Positions 43,401 through 57,673 are shown, counted from the stretch's first letter. The stretch: DNA of 64,000 bases from Apostichopus japonicus (GCF_037975245.1 NC_092579.1:11128678-11192677), one strand, 5' to 3'. Numbers and translations are program-made. The notes: generated from the letters alone by a model not told the origin.

Positions 43401-45968
43401 AAAATATGGGATATATATAGGATAGAGTATTCTATTTTTCATAATTCTTAAGGAAAAAAAGTACAAAAAGGAGTGCCAACTGCCTCCAGGGACAGGTCTG
43501 ACTTGTTAACAAAAGGTAACTATTGGTCAAATTTTAATATTAATCACCGGTCAGTTTTCTGCAAAGAGCTTAGTTGATTACGTCATGAGTATAGCATCGT
43601 CATTGCGAACCATCTTACAGAACATCATTGCATTGCAACGGATAAACTGGAATAAAGGGTCTTCATTTATTTTTATTTATTTTTGTTCTTTTAATTTTCG
43701 AGATCAAAAGTGTGTTTAGTTCAGTTTATTGACGAAGTAAAAGTAAGTTTCTTAGTTAAATAATCATCATAAATGTTTACAAACATATATATTTAAGTGA
43801 AGATATATATGTAAAAATTCGTTGGTACATTCAGCGTTTCCGTATCATACTGATGAATCTCAAATTATTTCGACATCCTACACGCTGGTTATTGATGACT
43901 TGATAAGCGGCTGTTGGAACTACCGTTGAGAATCTACCGATAGGTGATGTTCTTGAGAAACATATTAAAATGTTCAGATGCCCTTCTAACGAGATTCAAA
44001 GTATCACAAAATATTTAGATATACGATCTGTTCGGAGTATCGCTTAAGGCATAGTTTTGAGCAGACTGAGATCCATTTCCCGATTGTATTTGATACCGAA
44101 ATTCCTTCACACTACAGTTTCAGTTAGACTGACTAATCACGTTGACTTAAAATACGAAAAAAAAAAAGACACAAAAAACAGGTTATTAGTGAAAAATTCT
44201 CATTTATTTTACTTTTTGCAACTTGTGATGATATATTCTTATGAATTGAAATGAATCAGTGATTGATCGATTAATAACATTCGTTTTGATGGAATGTTTA
44301 TTATGCATGTGTTACCCTTTTCAACAATTTACATGGCTGCATCCGATTTTGCGCGATGCACAGTAGTTATGGTAAAGATGTTGCACAAAACTCACATTGT
44401 ATTATATATGATTATATATTTGTGCTTCGGATCCTCATGCAGGAACTTGTTATTGTTGTTTATTCGTAAAGGGTGAATATCAACAGCGATTTCCACCTTC
44501 CTGGTAAGGAAGCACGCTGCCATCATCATTGCTGTTTGATATTAATACACTAATTATAGTTGAGTGAAAATGATGTGTTTATCAATGAAGTTATGTTTCG
44601 TCATGTTTTGTAGTTAAATGCATTCTTATGTTCTAATTAAAAGTGTATTATATAAGGGAGTTGAAATATCGCAATACTTCTTGTCATGTTATCTAACAGG
44701 ATGTGAAAACGAAATATTAAAAAGAGGTCACAAAATGATTAATCTCCGTAGACAATGACTTTCGTGGACATGATGCAGCAACTTGAAAACCATGACTGAA
44801 AGACCGATCAAGGGGGGGGGGGTGGAGGGGGGGGTACATTACATTACCAGTATATACCGCAACACGCAACCAATTAAAAGAAACTTCTAAAATTGGTGTT
44901 GTGGGACAGGTTCCAGAGGTGTCAAATAGAGGGCAAACCCTTTCAGGACCGAGAATAATTTTTTTCTCTCGAAGGAACTTTCAAGCACAAAAATACATTA
45001 AACAAGGAAACATTTACCCGCGTTATTCTGTCTTGTTGACTCTTAGTAAATTATTGCCGGGAAAAGGGAGGTAGGTGGGAGGGGGGGGCGGGAGTATGGT
45101 GGCTCATTGCTCCTATATGCGAGCAAAGGTTACGCTCCTGGGATTTCAGTTTAGCAAAATCGAATTCTTCTCGTATTTCAAGTTGGACTTTTGTCGGAAG
45201 ATAGTATAAGTACCGACACTTAGACTGTATTCAAAAATGTTTATTCCAGTCACGTATTCAATTAGCTTCCGTTGTATTCGTCCTAGTTACATATATAGAT
45301 GTCAAATAAAATGCGAAGAAGCGCTAATGTAATTAGTAGGACGGGGTAGTCCAACTTCATGAGTTTTTAATACGTTTTAATGACACTTCTCTGCACACAT
45401 GCCATGAGGCGATAACAGACTTCATTGCAAGAGAAATATCTGAAGTGTTCATTGAAAGAGAAAAGCGGCTAGTAGAAGTACTTCGGGACATTTGCTGAAA
45501 TGTTCATAAACTTTGTGAAGTATTTGGCAATCCATCAAACTAATTATTTTGGAGTAACGTGTTCGTCTGCAATAATAGCTTCAAGTGGATTGATAAAACA
45601 GTAATGGAAGAATAAAGGCCGTTTCTATTCCACCTGTATACGTGATTTTACTGAATACATTTAAAACCAAAAGTCAATCTTTGGAGGAAATGATTTCATT
45701 TCCGTTTAAACTTTAGCTTGAACAAAACCTCATTTTCCTATCGTGTATTCATATGCCACAACAGTACGTTCAACTCTTAATGGAGAACTGTTACTTTTCA
45801 AAAGACGCATAGAAGTATATATGTATGTTTGATTGTACCAGTCTGTCGGTTCATGTTTGAAGATGTTTCAGTTACTTTGAATCAAAATTTATACTAATTG
45901 TCAGCTATTGTCGTCTCTTTTTATTAAAAGAAAGACGTCATGTATAGACGAGTTGTATTAGTAATCCC
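40423..45968. other. Long gene-free stretch, nothing recognised
   Basis: About 5.5 kb of AT-rich DNA. Frames are at most about 94 codons (42645-42929) and none is recognisable. G runs occur at 42547-42560, 44812-44834 and 45071-45091 without matching element ends that I could find. Confidence 0.45.
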
Positions 45969-46035
45969 AGGGAATACACACACACACACATACACACACA
46001 CACACACACACATATATATATTTATATATTTATAT

Positions 46036-46078
<43 letters not shown>
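45969..46078. repeat. CA then TA microsatellite
   Basis: ACACAC run followed by TATATA with a few TTT breaks. Long tyrosine/isoleucine frames here are artefacts. Confidence 0.95.
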
Positions 46079-46084
<6 letters not shown>

Positions 46085-47977
46085 ATAAATATGGTCTATT
46101 TCTGAAAAGAAAGAAAGAAAAAAAAACAGTTACTACGTTTGAAATCATATTTAATGATCAACATTACTGTTTTCTATTCATGACTCTTTGTTTATGCACT
46201 AACCAGTAGCATTAGTCACTATTCGATCAAATTTGCTTCTTTACACCTTCGTCAATATCCAACCTCCCAATCCCAATATGCTATTTACCGCATCCTGAAT
46301 ATTACCTTAGGGTATCAATATTATACAAACAATATTAAGTTTTCTATTTGTCTTTAAAGTTATCCATCTCTCTAAGTTAAGTGGAACAACCTTCAATGGC
46401 CTTAACAATTCAAAGTCAATGCTCAGCATTCTTTCAAAATGTAGTCTTAATTTGAGGCCAGTTGTAATTCCACGAGAGCGTATAATGGCTGCATAACTCA
46501 TAGCTATGAGCAAAAGGTATGTTACTCTGTAATCCATCCGGGAGTAACAGCCACAAGAGTAAACAAACACATTTCATCTTTCCAGGGAAGTTATGACATG
46601 CGCAAACCTTGACTGTGACAAATCATTTCACAAGATCACTGAATGTATGTATAAGCGTTTATAGCAGGTACACGCTTTGGGCTATGATCACGTTTAGTAG
46701 GCTAACATTATGTGATTGCATGCGGGTATAGACATATCGCCCACCAACCTTTAACCTAATCATGTATAGTATCTATACCCCTTTCAGCGTGAATCGTGCT
46801 ACTTTAAACTTAAAGACATTGGAAATTCTTAACATGCATAGATGTACACTAGTAGCTGCTTAGCGTTGTCAAAAATGTGTCCCAGACTGATTGTATGAAA
46901 CATTGTGATGACGTAAGCGGTTACATTATCGCTGTAAGAGGGACTGAGGAAGAGAATGGATCAACTTGTTGTTTGGTTTTTGCGCCCAGGCTCTATATTG
47001 GGTGACACATCTTACAAACAAAAGTATAATGTGTAGTATAAACTATCTGTTCTTTTCAGCTCAGATACACAATATGCCTGTATACAATAAACATCGCTCA
47101 CCGACCTTTTACCTGGTCATTTGCAGTATCTTTTCTCTTCCAAAAGGACTCGTGATGCCTCAATTGACGTAACTCTGTCGTGATCGTTAGCTTACAGTCT
47201 CGATACAACGAAATTGGGTTTGAGAGCGAATTAAGTTCTTTAGTTTTCCTGCTATGATTCTAAACAAGATTCATTTCTTATTCGGAAGGGATTCTCACCC
47301 AATTTTCTGAGAAGGCCATGATAGGTTGGAGCGAAGGGCCAGAGGGAACCCAACATTTCACTATGCCAGTAAATAAAGAATCATGATGCCGACGGGGTGC
47401 TCAAATCTATAGAGGCACTGGGGCCCTCGGACAATATTTGTGCAAGGTTATGGTACAATTGTTTGTTTGTTTTTCTTTTTGCGGAGAAAGACTGATTTTT
47501 TTGTGTGGACCGTATGTATGTGGCCCTCGGATAAGGGTCAGATGCTGCGGTAACATATGTTCAGTCAGATGGGAACAGTAATTGGAGGTTTCTCGACCAG
47601 TGCGTGCATGTATTATATGACAGTTGTGTATGTATACACCTGTTGTGAACCGGTTGTAAACATGAAACTTTATTGTATAAGTTATGTATAGACAATATAA
47701 TATATGCAAATATGTTTGCGTAGATACAATAACTATTACGATCCCCCCCCCCACCCCACCCACCCCCTTTGTCATGAGGGTAGCCCACATAATACATGAA
47801 GGCGTATATAGGCTTTACATGAAGCACAAGTGTGTCTTACCGCGTTTCCAACTAACTCAAGTGTCTGGTTATATTTATGCAACGTGTATAAAACGATACA
47901 CACTTGCTTCGTGACGTAAATGAATGTCAGTACTCGTGAATTTACATCAATTATAAGTTGAGTTGAGTTGAAGGGAT
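46079..47977. other. Gene-free stretch, nothing recognised
   Basis: No coding or repeat structure recognised apart from a C run at 47745-47766. Confidence 0.4.
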
Positions 47978-48047
47978 ACCTGGCCCCTTATACCTGGCCC
48001 CTTATACCTGGCCCCTTATAGCTGGCCCCTTATAGCTGGCCCCTTAT
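47978..48047 (+). repeat. 14-bp tandem repeat, five units
   Basis: Three exact copies of ACCTGGCCCCTTAT followed by two of AGCTGGCCCCTTAT, in register, preceded by three GTTGA steps. Noncoding. Confidence 0.96.
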
Positions 48048-48690
48048 AGCGCTCGATCTCAGTATCGTCTGACCAGGACAAGAAAATCGTGGACACGAAT
48101 CTTGAGTCTTTAAGATCTTGTTTGTCCAAATGAGGATTGAGAGGAACGAAGTGACGAAATATTGTTACTCGATTTGAAAAGTTGACAAAGATGCGAGTCA
48201 ATAGAATTCGATGAACGTATAAATTATAATCTAACCTATTCAAAGCATGCAATAACCTATAGTCGATAAAGGGCAACACAAAATCACGGGGCTGACGTAG
48301 ACGCTAGGCTTAGTTCAGAACATGTTATCTGTCAATGTGTGCTCGGTCCCATTGTCGGAGCTGTAATTTTGTGTATACTCTTCGTTTGACAAACTAAAGC
48401 AGCTTACACTGCTTACACGGTCAAATATATGCATACGCGGTACTTCGTCGATTCTCAATACCTTTCTTAAACAAGCTCAACACGACATGGTAGCAAAATA
48501 AAGTCAAAACATTTCATTCCTTCTTGTTTTTTACCTCTTTTGATTCAAGGTTTGTGTAAAAAACTTGAAATCTCTTACTTAAATCACAACTGAAAATATC
48601 AACCACGTAATCTGCCATCTTTGTACCATATCAGCAAGGAATTTAAGAAAAGACAAATTGGTCATTTGAGCAGAGTTGATTGAAAAAAGT
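48048..48690. other. Gene-free stretch, nothing recognised
   Basis: No recognisable gene or element. Confidence 0.4.
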
Positions 48691-49494
48691 AAAGCGCGTA
48701 GCTAGGGGGGGGGGGGGCGACGAGGGGGGTCGCCAAAAAAAAAGAGAAAAGAGAGAGAGAGAGAGGTGGAGAGAGAGGTGGATGCAGAGAAACGGGGACC
48801 ATGAGAGGGGAGAATTTGAAGAACAACGTAGAGAGATCTCACACAAAGCTTCAGAAGTGTGGTATTTGGAATATGTCATTCCCATATATGACTAAAACTA
48901 TATTTCATAGGCAAAGCGGTATATCTGAGCCTTTTTCCCCCACACGTTTGAAAAACTATGTACGTCGGTAGCCTACATAGAATTACGGAGAGTCATAGAA
49001 TCAAAAAAGAATGCAACCCACCAATATTGGTACAAACATGTGTTTGGCCTTTATTCACTCGATTTGGCCGGTAAATTCTCTAAATTTGACCAGTTTTGTT
49101 ACAGCAAACCTGACAACCCTGCTGCAGGCTGAAAACTAAGTAAAACTTTCGTCATATTGTTTGTTTTGTATTACTGGCTACTGCCAGAGTGCCATGGACT
49201 TGACTAGGTGAGTAATTACCTACTTGAATAATTTATACCCAATGAATCAATACTATAGGCTACTCATGTCCAGTATTTTAGACATTTTAATATAAATTTT
49301 ATACGTCGCTAAAATCTCGGCCGATTGGATAAACAATCGAAAGCTCTGAAGTCTCTCAAGTCCACCATATCGTAGAGCTTCTATTATGGCGGGCCCCTTG
49401 GACCCCATGCACGCAGATAGATCAAGCATTCTCGTTGACAATTCCTCCCCCTCCCCCTCACTGACCCTAAGGTGAAATCCTGGCTACGCGCTTG
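48691..49494. mobile_element. Candidate hAT-like element, 804 bp (AAGCGCGTAGC ends)
   Basis: Left AAGCGCGTAGCTAGG and right CCTGGCTACGCGCTT form an inverted repeat, with a G run just inside the left end and a C-rich stretch inside the right end, as in the other hAT-like elements here. The flanking 8-mers do not match well, so the borders or the family are uncertain. Confidence 0.55.
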
Positions 49495-50056
49495 AAAGTG
49501 GTGTAACACTTAGCGACTTTGCTGCATGATTGAGGAGGTTTCCTACATTAGCTGTTGTTTGGTGTCAATTTGCAAAAATTGATGATTAAGTTTGTACCGA
49601 CGTCGACGAATATAAATATAACAGATACGACTGATATGAAGCATACACTACTTTCCATTTTCTTCAGCGATTTGAGAGCCCGAGAGCGGGGGGAGTTGAG
49701 GGGGGTAGTTTAAACTTGCATGTAAAGGGGTTTTTTTTAAAGAAAATCAGATATATGAAACAACCTTCATTGGGTACACGCGATTATTGTGAACTCATTA
49801 AGCAATCCCTTCGACTAATTTCAAAATATTAACAAAACCATATCTAGTAGGAGAAACAGGAGGGTAGAGGGTGTAGGGGGGGCAGGGCTACTTGTATATA
49901 TTCTCCTTCATTCATTGTCTTAATGAGAAAAACCTAACCCTAAAGCTAACTATGTTTGCCGGTTTGTATACACATTTGCGAAAGGCATGCAGAATGGGAT
50001 CCAGCATTTTTTTTTTAGACTTTTTGAGTCCTTGAGCCCCTATCGCGACACAAAAC
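49495..50056. other. Gene-free stretch, nothing recognised
   Basis: G-rich spots near 49685-49705 and 49860-49885. No gene or element ends recognised. Confidence 0.4.
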
Positions 50057-50059
50057 GTG

Positions 50060-50460
50060 CATAATTACGAGAGGACCAAACAATGTTACGAGGGTCTTAT
50101 TATTCTTTGTATGATCTTCTTATTTCTGTCTCAATCGGACAGTCTGGGGAGGTCAATCTGGCGTGCGATGCTTAACATCAAGTGGCAAGACCATGTTTCA
50201 AACGAAAGGCTGCATGAGATGATAGGCGGTCGGTGGTACTTCTCATCCAACGACATCATTCGTAGGAAAACCATGTGGCTTGGACATGCGGCAAGACAGA
50301 CTTTGCACGTGCTGCGATTGGTGGTCTTCCTGCCGGTACTCTTGGGGCCCTGGCAGACCTCGTCGTCTTCGATGGGTCGACAATATTATTTCAGGGTCAG
50401 GACTGTCATCTGCCGAATTCGTCGATGCTGCCATACGACATGTTAAAATCAAATCAATGA
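50060..50460 (+). pseudogene. Decayed LINE C-terminal fragment
   Basis: The plus strand reads WRAMLNIKWQDHVSNERLHE, then RRKTMWLGHAAR, then, after a frame change, GRPRRLRWVDNI. The order of an L.I.W.DHVSN box, an R..WLGH.AR box and a GRPR..W box is the usual tail of endonuclease-type LINE proteins after the reverse transcriptase. The reverse transcriptase is absent and the frame is broken, so it is a dead fragment. Clade not determined. Confidence 0.7.
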
Positions 50461-52560
50461 CAATTGTAATATAACTTGCGTAGTAGAGGGCTTCGACGGG
50501 TTCTATCCTATGAAGGAACATGATGGACCATTAAGATAAATGTATTACAAAATATGTTTAATTATGTTTATGGCAATTTGTGTATCAACTTGAAACATGA
50601 AGTATATAAAAGGAAACATCATATAATAACGAAATTTACATCACGCTGTACCAACCTTGCATGAGAGCGATAATTCTACTCTATAAACTATAAACAGAAT
50701 ACTGCAACGTAACTTTCCTATGCAGATGTGTTAACGATAAGAAGTCGATGCTTTCCGGGCATTGTAAATTACTACATTTGCTTCATATTCAGTTACTATA
50801 TACACGGCCATATTACTCATACTGTGTCGCTCTAATGACTTCTAATTGAATTTTCTCTTTCCAAGAAAGTGCATTCAATTCTTTTTTTTTAGAGAGAAGG
50901 GTATATATCCAAGCGCTTATACAAACATTTAAAATGTATTCCATCTGTTTGTTACTTTGTCGACCGAAATACCAAGACGTATCTTTCCTCGCTTGCTCAT
51001 AGCGTTGTAATCTACACTTGTACATCCATTCCCTACAAAAACTATAAAACTTAAAAGAAGATAAAACCACCCAAGATAATTCCCCAAGAGGACATTTATG
51101 GAGAAAACATCTCTTATTTGGTCGGTGGTGGGTTATAGCTTTATACACTCATTAAGATAATGAAAACACCATCAGCTATAAAATAAGATACTTTCGTACA
51201 GTTTTATTTGAAGGTGGGTGATTCATGTCGCCAGAGTTTGCAGCTAATGCATGAGTAACTTAGAATATCAGTTAAATTTGTTAGCTTTCATGGTGCCTGC
51301 TTTAGGATGGAGGGATAAAAAGTATTTATAATGCCCAGCGTCTGACTATGTCAATTCCACATAGGATCCAACTGTGGATCCGAGAGAATTATACCATATT
51401 AAGTCTGTTATAAACCACCTGGCATTTATTTCTACCAAGGCACTCAATCATGTGCATGTTTGTAGACTTTCTTTTCTGTCAATTGGAGCGCATTACGCAC
51501 GTGTTACGATTTTACAGAGTGCACTCCTGGTGCTAATTTGAATGTACAAAGGATCACCAATTTTTGCCGTAATTATGAAATGAACGTGTAGCAAGTGGTA
51601 AGACAGATATATTATCAATTATTTAAGGACAACACACCAGCAAAAATTCCACTTCACGACCGGTATCGTCCTTTCGAACCCCGGACATTCGTATCCATAA
51701 ATAAGATATTTGGACACGTCATCCTTCTAAATATACATGTTATGTTGTCAACCAACGGAAATATTGCATTCAAGGGGCATTTCATGCAGTTTTTGACAAC
51801 TAGTTAGTATAGATCTCAGCATATGTTTATATAATAGATGTCGTTACAGCTATGCAAGCTGCTATCAAGCTTTTACTATATACTATGTTAGACTGTGCAA
51901 CATTGAGAGTTAGCCAAGAGAATTTATTTTGCATGGTACATAATATGAGCTTCACACAAGCACAAAAGAAAAAGAACAGCCATAAACGATTTTCACACTT
52001 CCTATAAATATTTTGCTACTGAAATAACAGTCGTTTTGAAGTTTATTGTCTTTTTGTTTTGTTTATACACCCATGAAGGATTGCACCAATTTGTTTATCC
52101 TTCATCGAATAAACATACTGATCTTTTATGATCAGTTTTCTTAAAAGTTTTTGAAAAATGTACGAATTTAGTATCAACAAACATTAACTTTAGATATACC
52201 AAATCTAAACAGATTTTAATAAAGTACAATAATTTGTTAGTTATTGTTATTTCTGTTATATATGGCCTTGGAATCTCTCAGTGGAAATGAAAAGTATTAT
52301 ATCATTAATGTAAAGAAATGTTAAAAGGAAACCAGAGTATGTTGTGTTGACAATCAATCAGAAAACTCGGCTCATATCATGATATATACATAGACAAGCA
52401 AACTACTCCCGATGCAATTAACAAGTGAAAAACATATCATATATTGCAATTTGAATATTATGGGACAAATTTAGTTGTGACGTTGGCTTTAGCAAAGCCC
52501 ATTACGTAAACCAACTTTCATTACGAAATTATTCTTTTATATGAAACCGAGATCCTGCTG
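50461..52560. other. Gene-free stretch, nothing recognised
   Basis: AT-rich DNA. Frames at 50813-51148 (minus) and 51595-51807 (plus) have no recognisable domain. Confidence 0.45.
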
Positions 52561-52568
52561 TATGTATA

Positions 52569-54758
52569 CAGGTGCGTATCCAGGGGGGGGCGTTGGGGGC
52601 GCGCGCCCCCCGGGTAAGAAAAAGAGGAGAGAAAAAAAAGAGAAGAAAAAAGGAAAAAAGAGGGGAAAAAGAGGAGGAGAGGAAGGAAGGGAAAAGAAAA
52701 AGAAGAAAGAGAGAAGAAGGAGAAAAGGAGGGAGTAAAAGAAAAACGCGAAGACACCGGGAAGAGAAAGAGGAACAGTGACATCATTACAGCGCTGAAGG
52801 GTAGCCAGTGACGGATCAATGATTTCGTAAAAGTGTGCCTCACCCTACCCCTTACACCGACAACTCCAGTTTTTTGACGTTTCCATTTTCCTCTCTCACT
52901 AACGATCTATATATATACTATATATGGTCTATCATAACGCGTGTGTAGAATTGTGCTATGAAACCAACTGTGGCTGGTCTCGAACTCTACCGTGTCGTCG
53001 GGGAACATGACGCATTTTGGGATGGGGGCGACCGCCCCCCCATTCCGCTTTTTTTTAAATGATATCGCTAAGTAATTTCAAAATAGAAAGTGCTTAGATG
53101 CAACTTACAAGGCCTGGGAAGTGTCATTTCCGGCGATCTGGGAGACATTTTCGGCCAAAATTTGCTTGTACGCTTCGCGTTAACAAATGGTCCTGGGTAG
53201 TGCCATTTCCAGCGATCTGGGAGGCATTTTCGGCCAAAATTTTCTTGTACGCTTCGCGCCAACCTATGGTGGCGCTACGCTTAGATAATTTGCCTACAGG
53301 CTTCGCCCCTCCCTTGGTAAATTCCTCGCTACGCGCCTGTTCGAATTTGTAACGCAAACAGCAGATATCACATCATATCAGTGAGCATTAAAATGGCGTT
53401 CCAGGATGAAAATCCTCAAAACTGTCCGACTTGCCTGAAAAAATAACCAAAAATTTTCGCGCGCGAAGCGCGCGTTCAACGTTTCGATGTCAATATCATA
53501 TAAGCAAGCATCGGTTATTATATCGCATGCCATCATGTACCGTGCGGTCCGTTCAAATTGCGCAGTATACCGCGGGATGCTAATGTAAACAACGACATGT
53601 CTCATGTAGATGTATAAAAAGCATGGAGGTCCAATTATTTGTCAAAAGTTTCTTTTACATTAGTAATGGCGAATTAGGGGCTGCACCCCCGCCGAGCAAT
53701 GGCGGAGCGTCCATACGGTCAGGGGGGCGGATGCCCCCCTGACGGACTCAAATGGACTGCTGGCGCCTTTTTCAGCTCTTTACCACTTTTTACTTATTAG
53801 CGATTATTGACTTTTTTATTGCGCTCTCATCTACTTATTGACATTTCTCACATTTTCTTGGTGTAATTTCGCGATGACACCCTATTCTTCGTTTATCTGC
53901 AAATTAGCCAGGCCCTGAAAGGGTCATTTCCGGCGATCTAGGGAGTATCTTTACTCAAAAATTTTCTGTGCGCTACGCGCCAACCAGTGGTGGCGCTCCG
54001 CTTAGATAGTGTCGAAAGCGCCCCTACAGACCATTCTCGCCCCTCCTGACCAATACCCCTAGCTCCGCCACTGCCGCCGCGCCTCTTACGCCTGTGTGTG
54101 TAGTGTTCGGTTTCGGGAATATCTGCTATTTTTTCATTTCCTTCAACCAAGTTTTATAATAGCCGTTAAAAGAGGTTTAATATTTCTACACCAATAAATT
54201 AACTGTGTCGGAAGTTTCGAAAATTTCTGACCAACATTCTGCATCACACTTCCCTCTACTCGTGCAATTTTGACCGGTCTGTTAGGGGTTCAAGGAAGTT
54301 TTTCTATATTGGTTGTCCATAGATGAAATTTTGTACAACATTATGAGTATGTTTTCAAGTGAGTTTATTCACGAGAAATGGGAATTTTCAAATTCGGAAC
54401 AAATTTGGGGCTTAAAACCTTGAAAAGTGGGGCTGACGGGTATTGTGGGCCGCGACGTAGAATCACCTACAAAAGCAAAGACCCACAGGAGATGCGATCA
54501 GGTCGAACATGACGTGTGCCGGGTTGACAATCTTCAAAAAGGTTATGGATGGAAAAAAAACTATTAGGAAATACTTGGTTCTCAGGCCAAAAGTGTACAT
54601 CTGGTTGGTCATTTCAAGCCCGAGAAGTGCCGTTTCCGGTGATCTGGGGGGTATCAAAACCAGAAATTTTCTTGTACGCTGCGCGCCAACCGATGGTGGC
54701 GCTCCGCTTAGATAGTAATTCGCGCCCCCCGGGTTAGAAAATCCTGGATACGCGCCTG
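52569..54758 (+). mobile_element. Composite hAT-like element with nested insertions
   Basis: Left CAGGTGCGTATCCAGG and right CCTGGATACGCGCCTG form an inverted repeat about 2.19 kb apart. Next to them are G/C blocks (CCCCCCGGGTAAG and CCCCCCGGGTTAG). The flanking 8-mers (TATGTATA and GTATATGG) do not match clearly. Inside are two tandem copies of the shared module (53108-53288), a block with a CGCGCGAAGCGCGCG palindrome (about 53457-53475), the nested element 53697-54073, and a third module copy near the right end (54625-54717). No transposase seen. Confidence 0.65.
53697..54073 (+). mobile_element. Nested hAT-like element, 377 bp
   Basis: Left CAATGGCGGAGC and right GCTCCGCCACTG, flanked by CCGCCGAG (53689-53696) and CCGCCGCG (54074-54081), one mismatch. 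Nearly collinear with 1866-2238 and, reversed, with 36452-36850, giving three copies of this family in one window. Confidence 0.9.
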
Positions 54759-54780
54759 GTATATGGGTGTTTATATGCAG

Positions 54781-55017
54781 TTACGGTATACCAGCCCAGC
54801 CACACTTGTTTCGCTGGTTTAATTGCATTATGATGGTATATGTCTACCTGTACTTTACGGTATAAAAGCCCAACCACACTTGTTTCGCTGTGGTTTTAAC
54901 CAATGAAGCAGTGTGATGGTTTATGTCTACCTGAACTTTACGGTATACATGCCCAACCACACTTTCGCTGGTTTAATGAATGAAGCAGTAAGATGGTATA
55001 TGTCTACCTGAACTTTC
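54781..55017 (+). repeat. Three tandem copies of a unit of about 80 bp
   Basis: Units start TTACGGTATA at 54781, 54855 and 54938 and end TGTCTACCTG plus ACTT. They differ by small indels (74, 83 and about 80 bp). Each has CCACACTTGTTTCGCTG or a shortened form. Noncoding. Confidence 0.9.
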
Positions 55018-55086
55018 GTCGCGATGGTAAGAGTGAGAATGTTCTTTTGAATGTTAATGGAAATGACGGTCTCTCTGATTTTGCTA

Positions 55087-55219
55087 TGTGGTTATTATTA
55101 TTATTATTATTATTGTTATTATTATTGTTATTATTATTATTATTATTAGTAGTAGTAGTAGTAGTAATAGTATTATTATTATTATTATTATTATTAGTAG
55201 TAGTAGTAGTAGTATTATT

Positions 55220-55284
<65 letters not shown>

Positions 55285-55295
55285 CATCATCATCA
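55087..55295. repeat. Long TTA microsatellite
   Basis: About 70 trinucleotide units, mostly TTA, with blocks of GTA (55147-55164 and 55195-55213) and a terminal TCA block. Frames through it (poly-L, poly-I, poly-S) are artefacts. Confidence 0.97.
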
Positions 55296-56451
55296 TCAAA
55301 GCGAACAATCTTGTTGAGAAAAACCTAAAAACGAAGGCTCAAAATGCGATCTTATAACAACTATCTATAACCAATTCCTCTTAATCTTGCCAGGAACCCC
55401 CTCCCCCCCCCCCCCTCCGCTCACCCTTCCTCTCTTTGCAGCCTCTCTACACACTGTCGTATACATGTACGTGATTAAATGCAGGTGTAGTTATATGTGT
55501 ACGCCTATATATTGCGTTTGCAAGTGTAGTGTAAAAGGTCATATGAATGTAGAATATACCTTATGTAAGTTTCAAAAGTGCACTTATAGTCTAAGACTAC
55601 CTTAGCATTCAAGATATGCTCCGATATTTGAGATCTCTTTAATTCACAGGTGTGATATAAATCATTTCTGACTGGTATCCCTTGTTTCATATAGTACGTA
55701 CTCTCATTATCATCATCAGTTATATCACACATTCGAGATTAGAATACACGATATTTCTTCTCATTTACTATTTCTATACTAGTATAGGCCTAATATCATC
55801 GTTTCCTTTGAGGCTTATATATATAACTTGCGTTGTTCTATTAGCCCCTAATGAACTAAAGAACACATCCAGAAATATCAAATTACTGAAACAGCTCCGT
55901 GATATAATGCAGGTGTTGGTTCCAAATGACTGCAGCTTTAGGAAATGAACTTGTTATTTCTGAAAGACTGAAACAACGTAAGGTTATTCACCTGCACGTC
56001 TTCGTGAATTGATGTCACTTATAGGCGCTTCCGTCTACATGTTAATGAGTTACCAATCTACACGTATATATGATATCGTATACTTACATGGTTTACTTGA
56101 GCAACGATCACCAACGTGTTGTTCAAATGAATAATAATGAGGAAACAAATGATTGGATAAGTTGTTTCACTGAACGATCGTTTAGCAAACAGGAAGTAAG
56201 AAACAAAGAAAAATTGAACCGAGTAAACAATTTTATGTTATTTAGGTGACCTCACTACTCGAACGTTATATATCTGTAGGAAAACAAGAAGTAACAAAGG
56301 ATGTTTACTCCGTGATAGGTTTATACTTCCTTGGTAGAGTCCTCCATCTTTATAGTCAGGCAGATATAAGTAGAACACTATTATTTTTTCAAGTGATAGC
56401 CCCTAAGAACTTGTGCTGTATATATACATATACATATTTACATATAAATAT
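55296..56451. other. Gene-free stretch, nothing recognised
   Basis: AT-rich with a C run at 55397-55417. No gene recognised. Confidence 0.4.
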
Positions 56452-56497
<46 letters not shown>

Positions 56498-56511
56498 ATA
56501 TATATATATAT

Positions 56512-56562
<51 letters not shown>
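56452..56562. repeat. CA and TA microsatellite
   Basis: ACACAC then long TATATA runs with single interruptions. Low complexity. Confidence 0.95.
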
Positions 56563-57619
56563 CATACATAATTTCACCCTACTTGGGGTTATTAAGCATC
56601 TGCTTAAATAGTGGGTGTATTGATGTTTATACCTATATGTGCTTCACTGTAAACCATCATTACGTTGCTGTTAAGTCCCGCCTCACCGCGATAGAGCATG
56701 AACGTAAATTATAATATCTTCAAATATACATATTTCTTTATGCTCTTGTGCCTTACATATTTTGAAAGTATTCTCCATTCTGTTTATTTATTTTAACCCA
56801 TAAATAATACAACGGCGAATGAACTTGTCACCACCATATTCATGGAGCATATATATAAAGGCTGAAGTTGCAATAAAATTCATAAATTATAACAGTTGAC
56901 GCCGTTGTGGCTGTATAACGAAAAGTGATCTTGTTTACATATTTAATACTTTACACATGAGTGAATCACACGTTGACACTGTCAAGTAACAACATAGTAG
57001 CGATGCACAATATCGTATGATAAAACAAGGATCATGTTGTAAATTAAGGACCTTTCACAATTTGATTCCAATTATAGCCTAAGCTTTCGTACAGTCAACA
57101 TTATCTGTTCAAAGGTATCTCGTTAAATACTTGATGTCAAATTAGTACCAAAGCGAAATACAAGTAGATAATTACCTGAAAGCAGAGACCTTAAACTTGT
57201 CATTATAACATATGTTAGGTGTACTTGAAAAGTGAACATTATCACACCTTTAAAGTCCCTCAGCACTTAACTCTCCAAAATTGTTCTATGGAATGCCATT
57301 CTAAAACTCCCGTCGCAAATATAGTATTAATGTTGATGATCTGCATAAATAGCGCTTAATCATCAGTAGTATACTCATTTGCCATCTTAACCGACTGATT
57401 TAGTTTTCGAGGAAAGTCGTTGCATGTAGCTTATTCAGGACATGAAGAGGCTAAAAGTATACAATGTATGTATGTTATCGGCGAAACGAACATGAAACGA
57501 AGCGACACTGATTTATAACTTATTAATCGCTGAGTTACTTGACGTATAACTAAGAGTATAGTGAAAAATTACATATTATATCCCTTACGTATAGAGTAAA
57601 GAGTGTCCGCAATAACGAG
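56563..57619. other. Gene-free stretch, nothing recognised
   Basis: No recognisable coding, RNA or element sequence. Confidence 0.4.
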
Positions 57620-57638
57620 TATTATATATATATATAAT

Positions 57639-57672
<34 letters not shown>
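57620..57672. repeat. TA microsatellite at the edge of a Penelope fragment
   Basis: TATATA run directly abutting the Penelope-like fragment that follows, as at the other copies in this window. Confidence 0.93.

Positions 57673-57673
<1 letters not shown>

Noticed and set aside
54993-55357. Long leucine, isoleucine and serine frames
   Set aside because: TTA trinucleotide microsatellite, low complexity.
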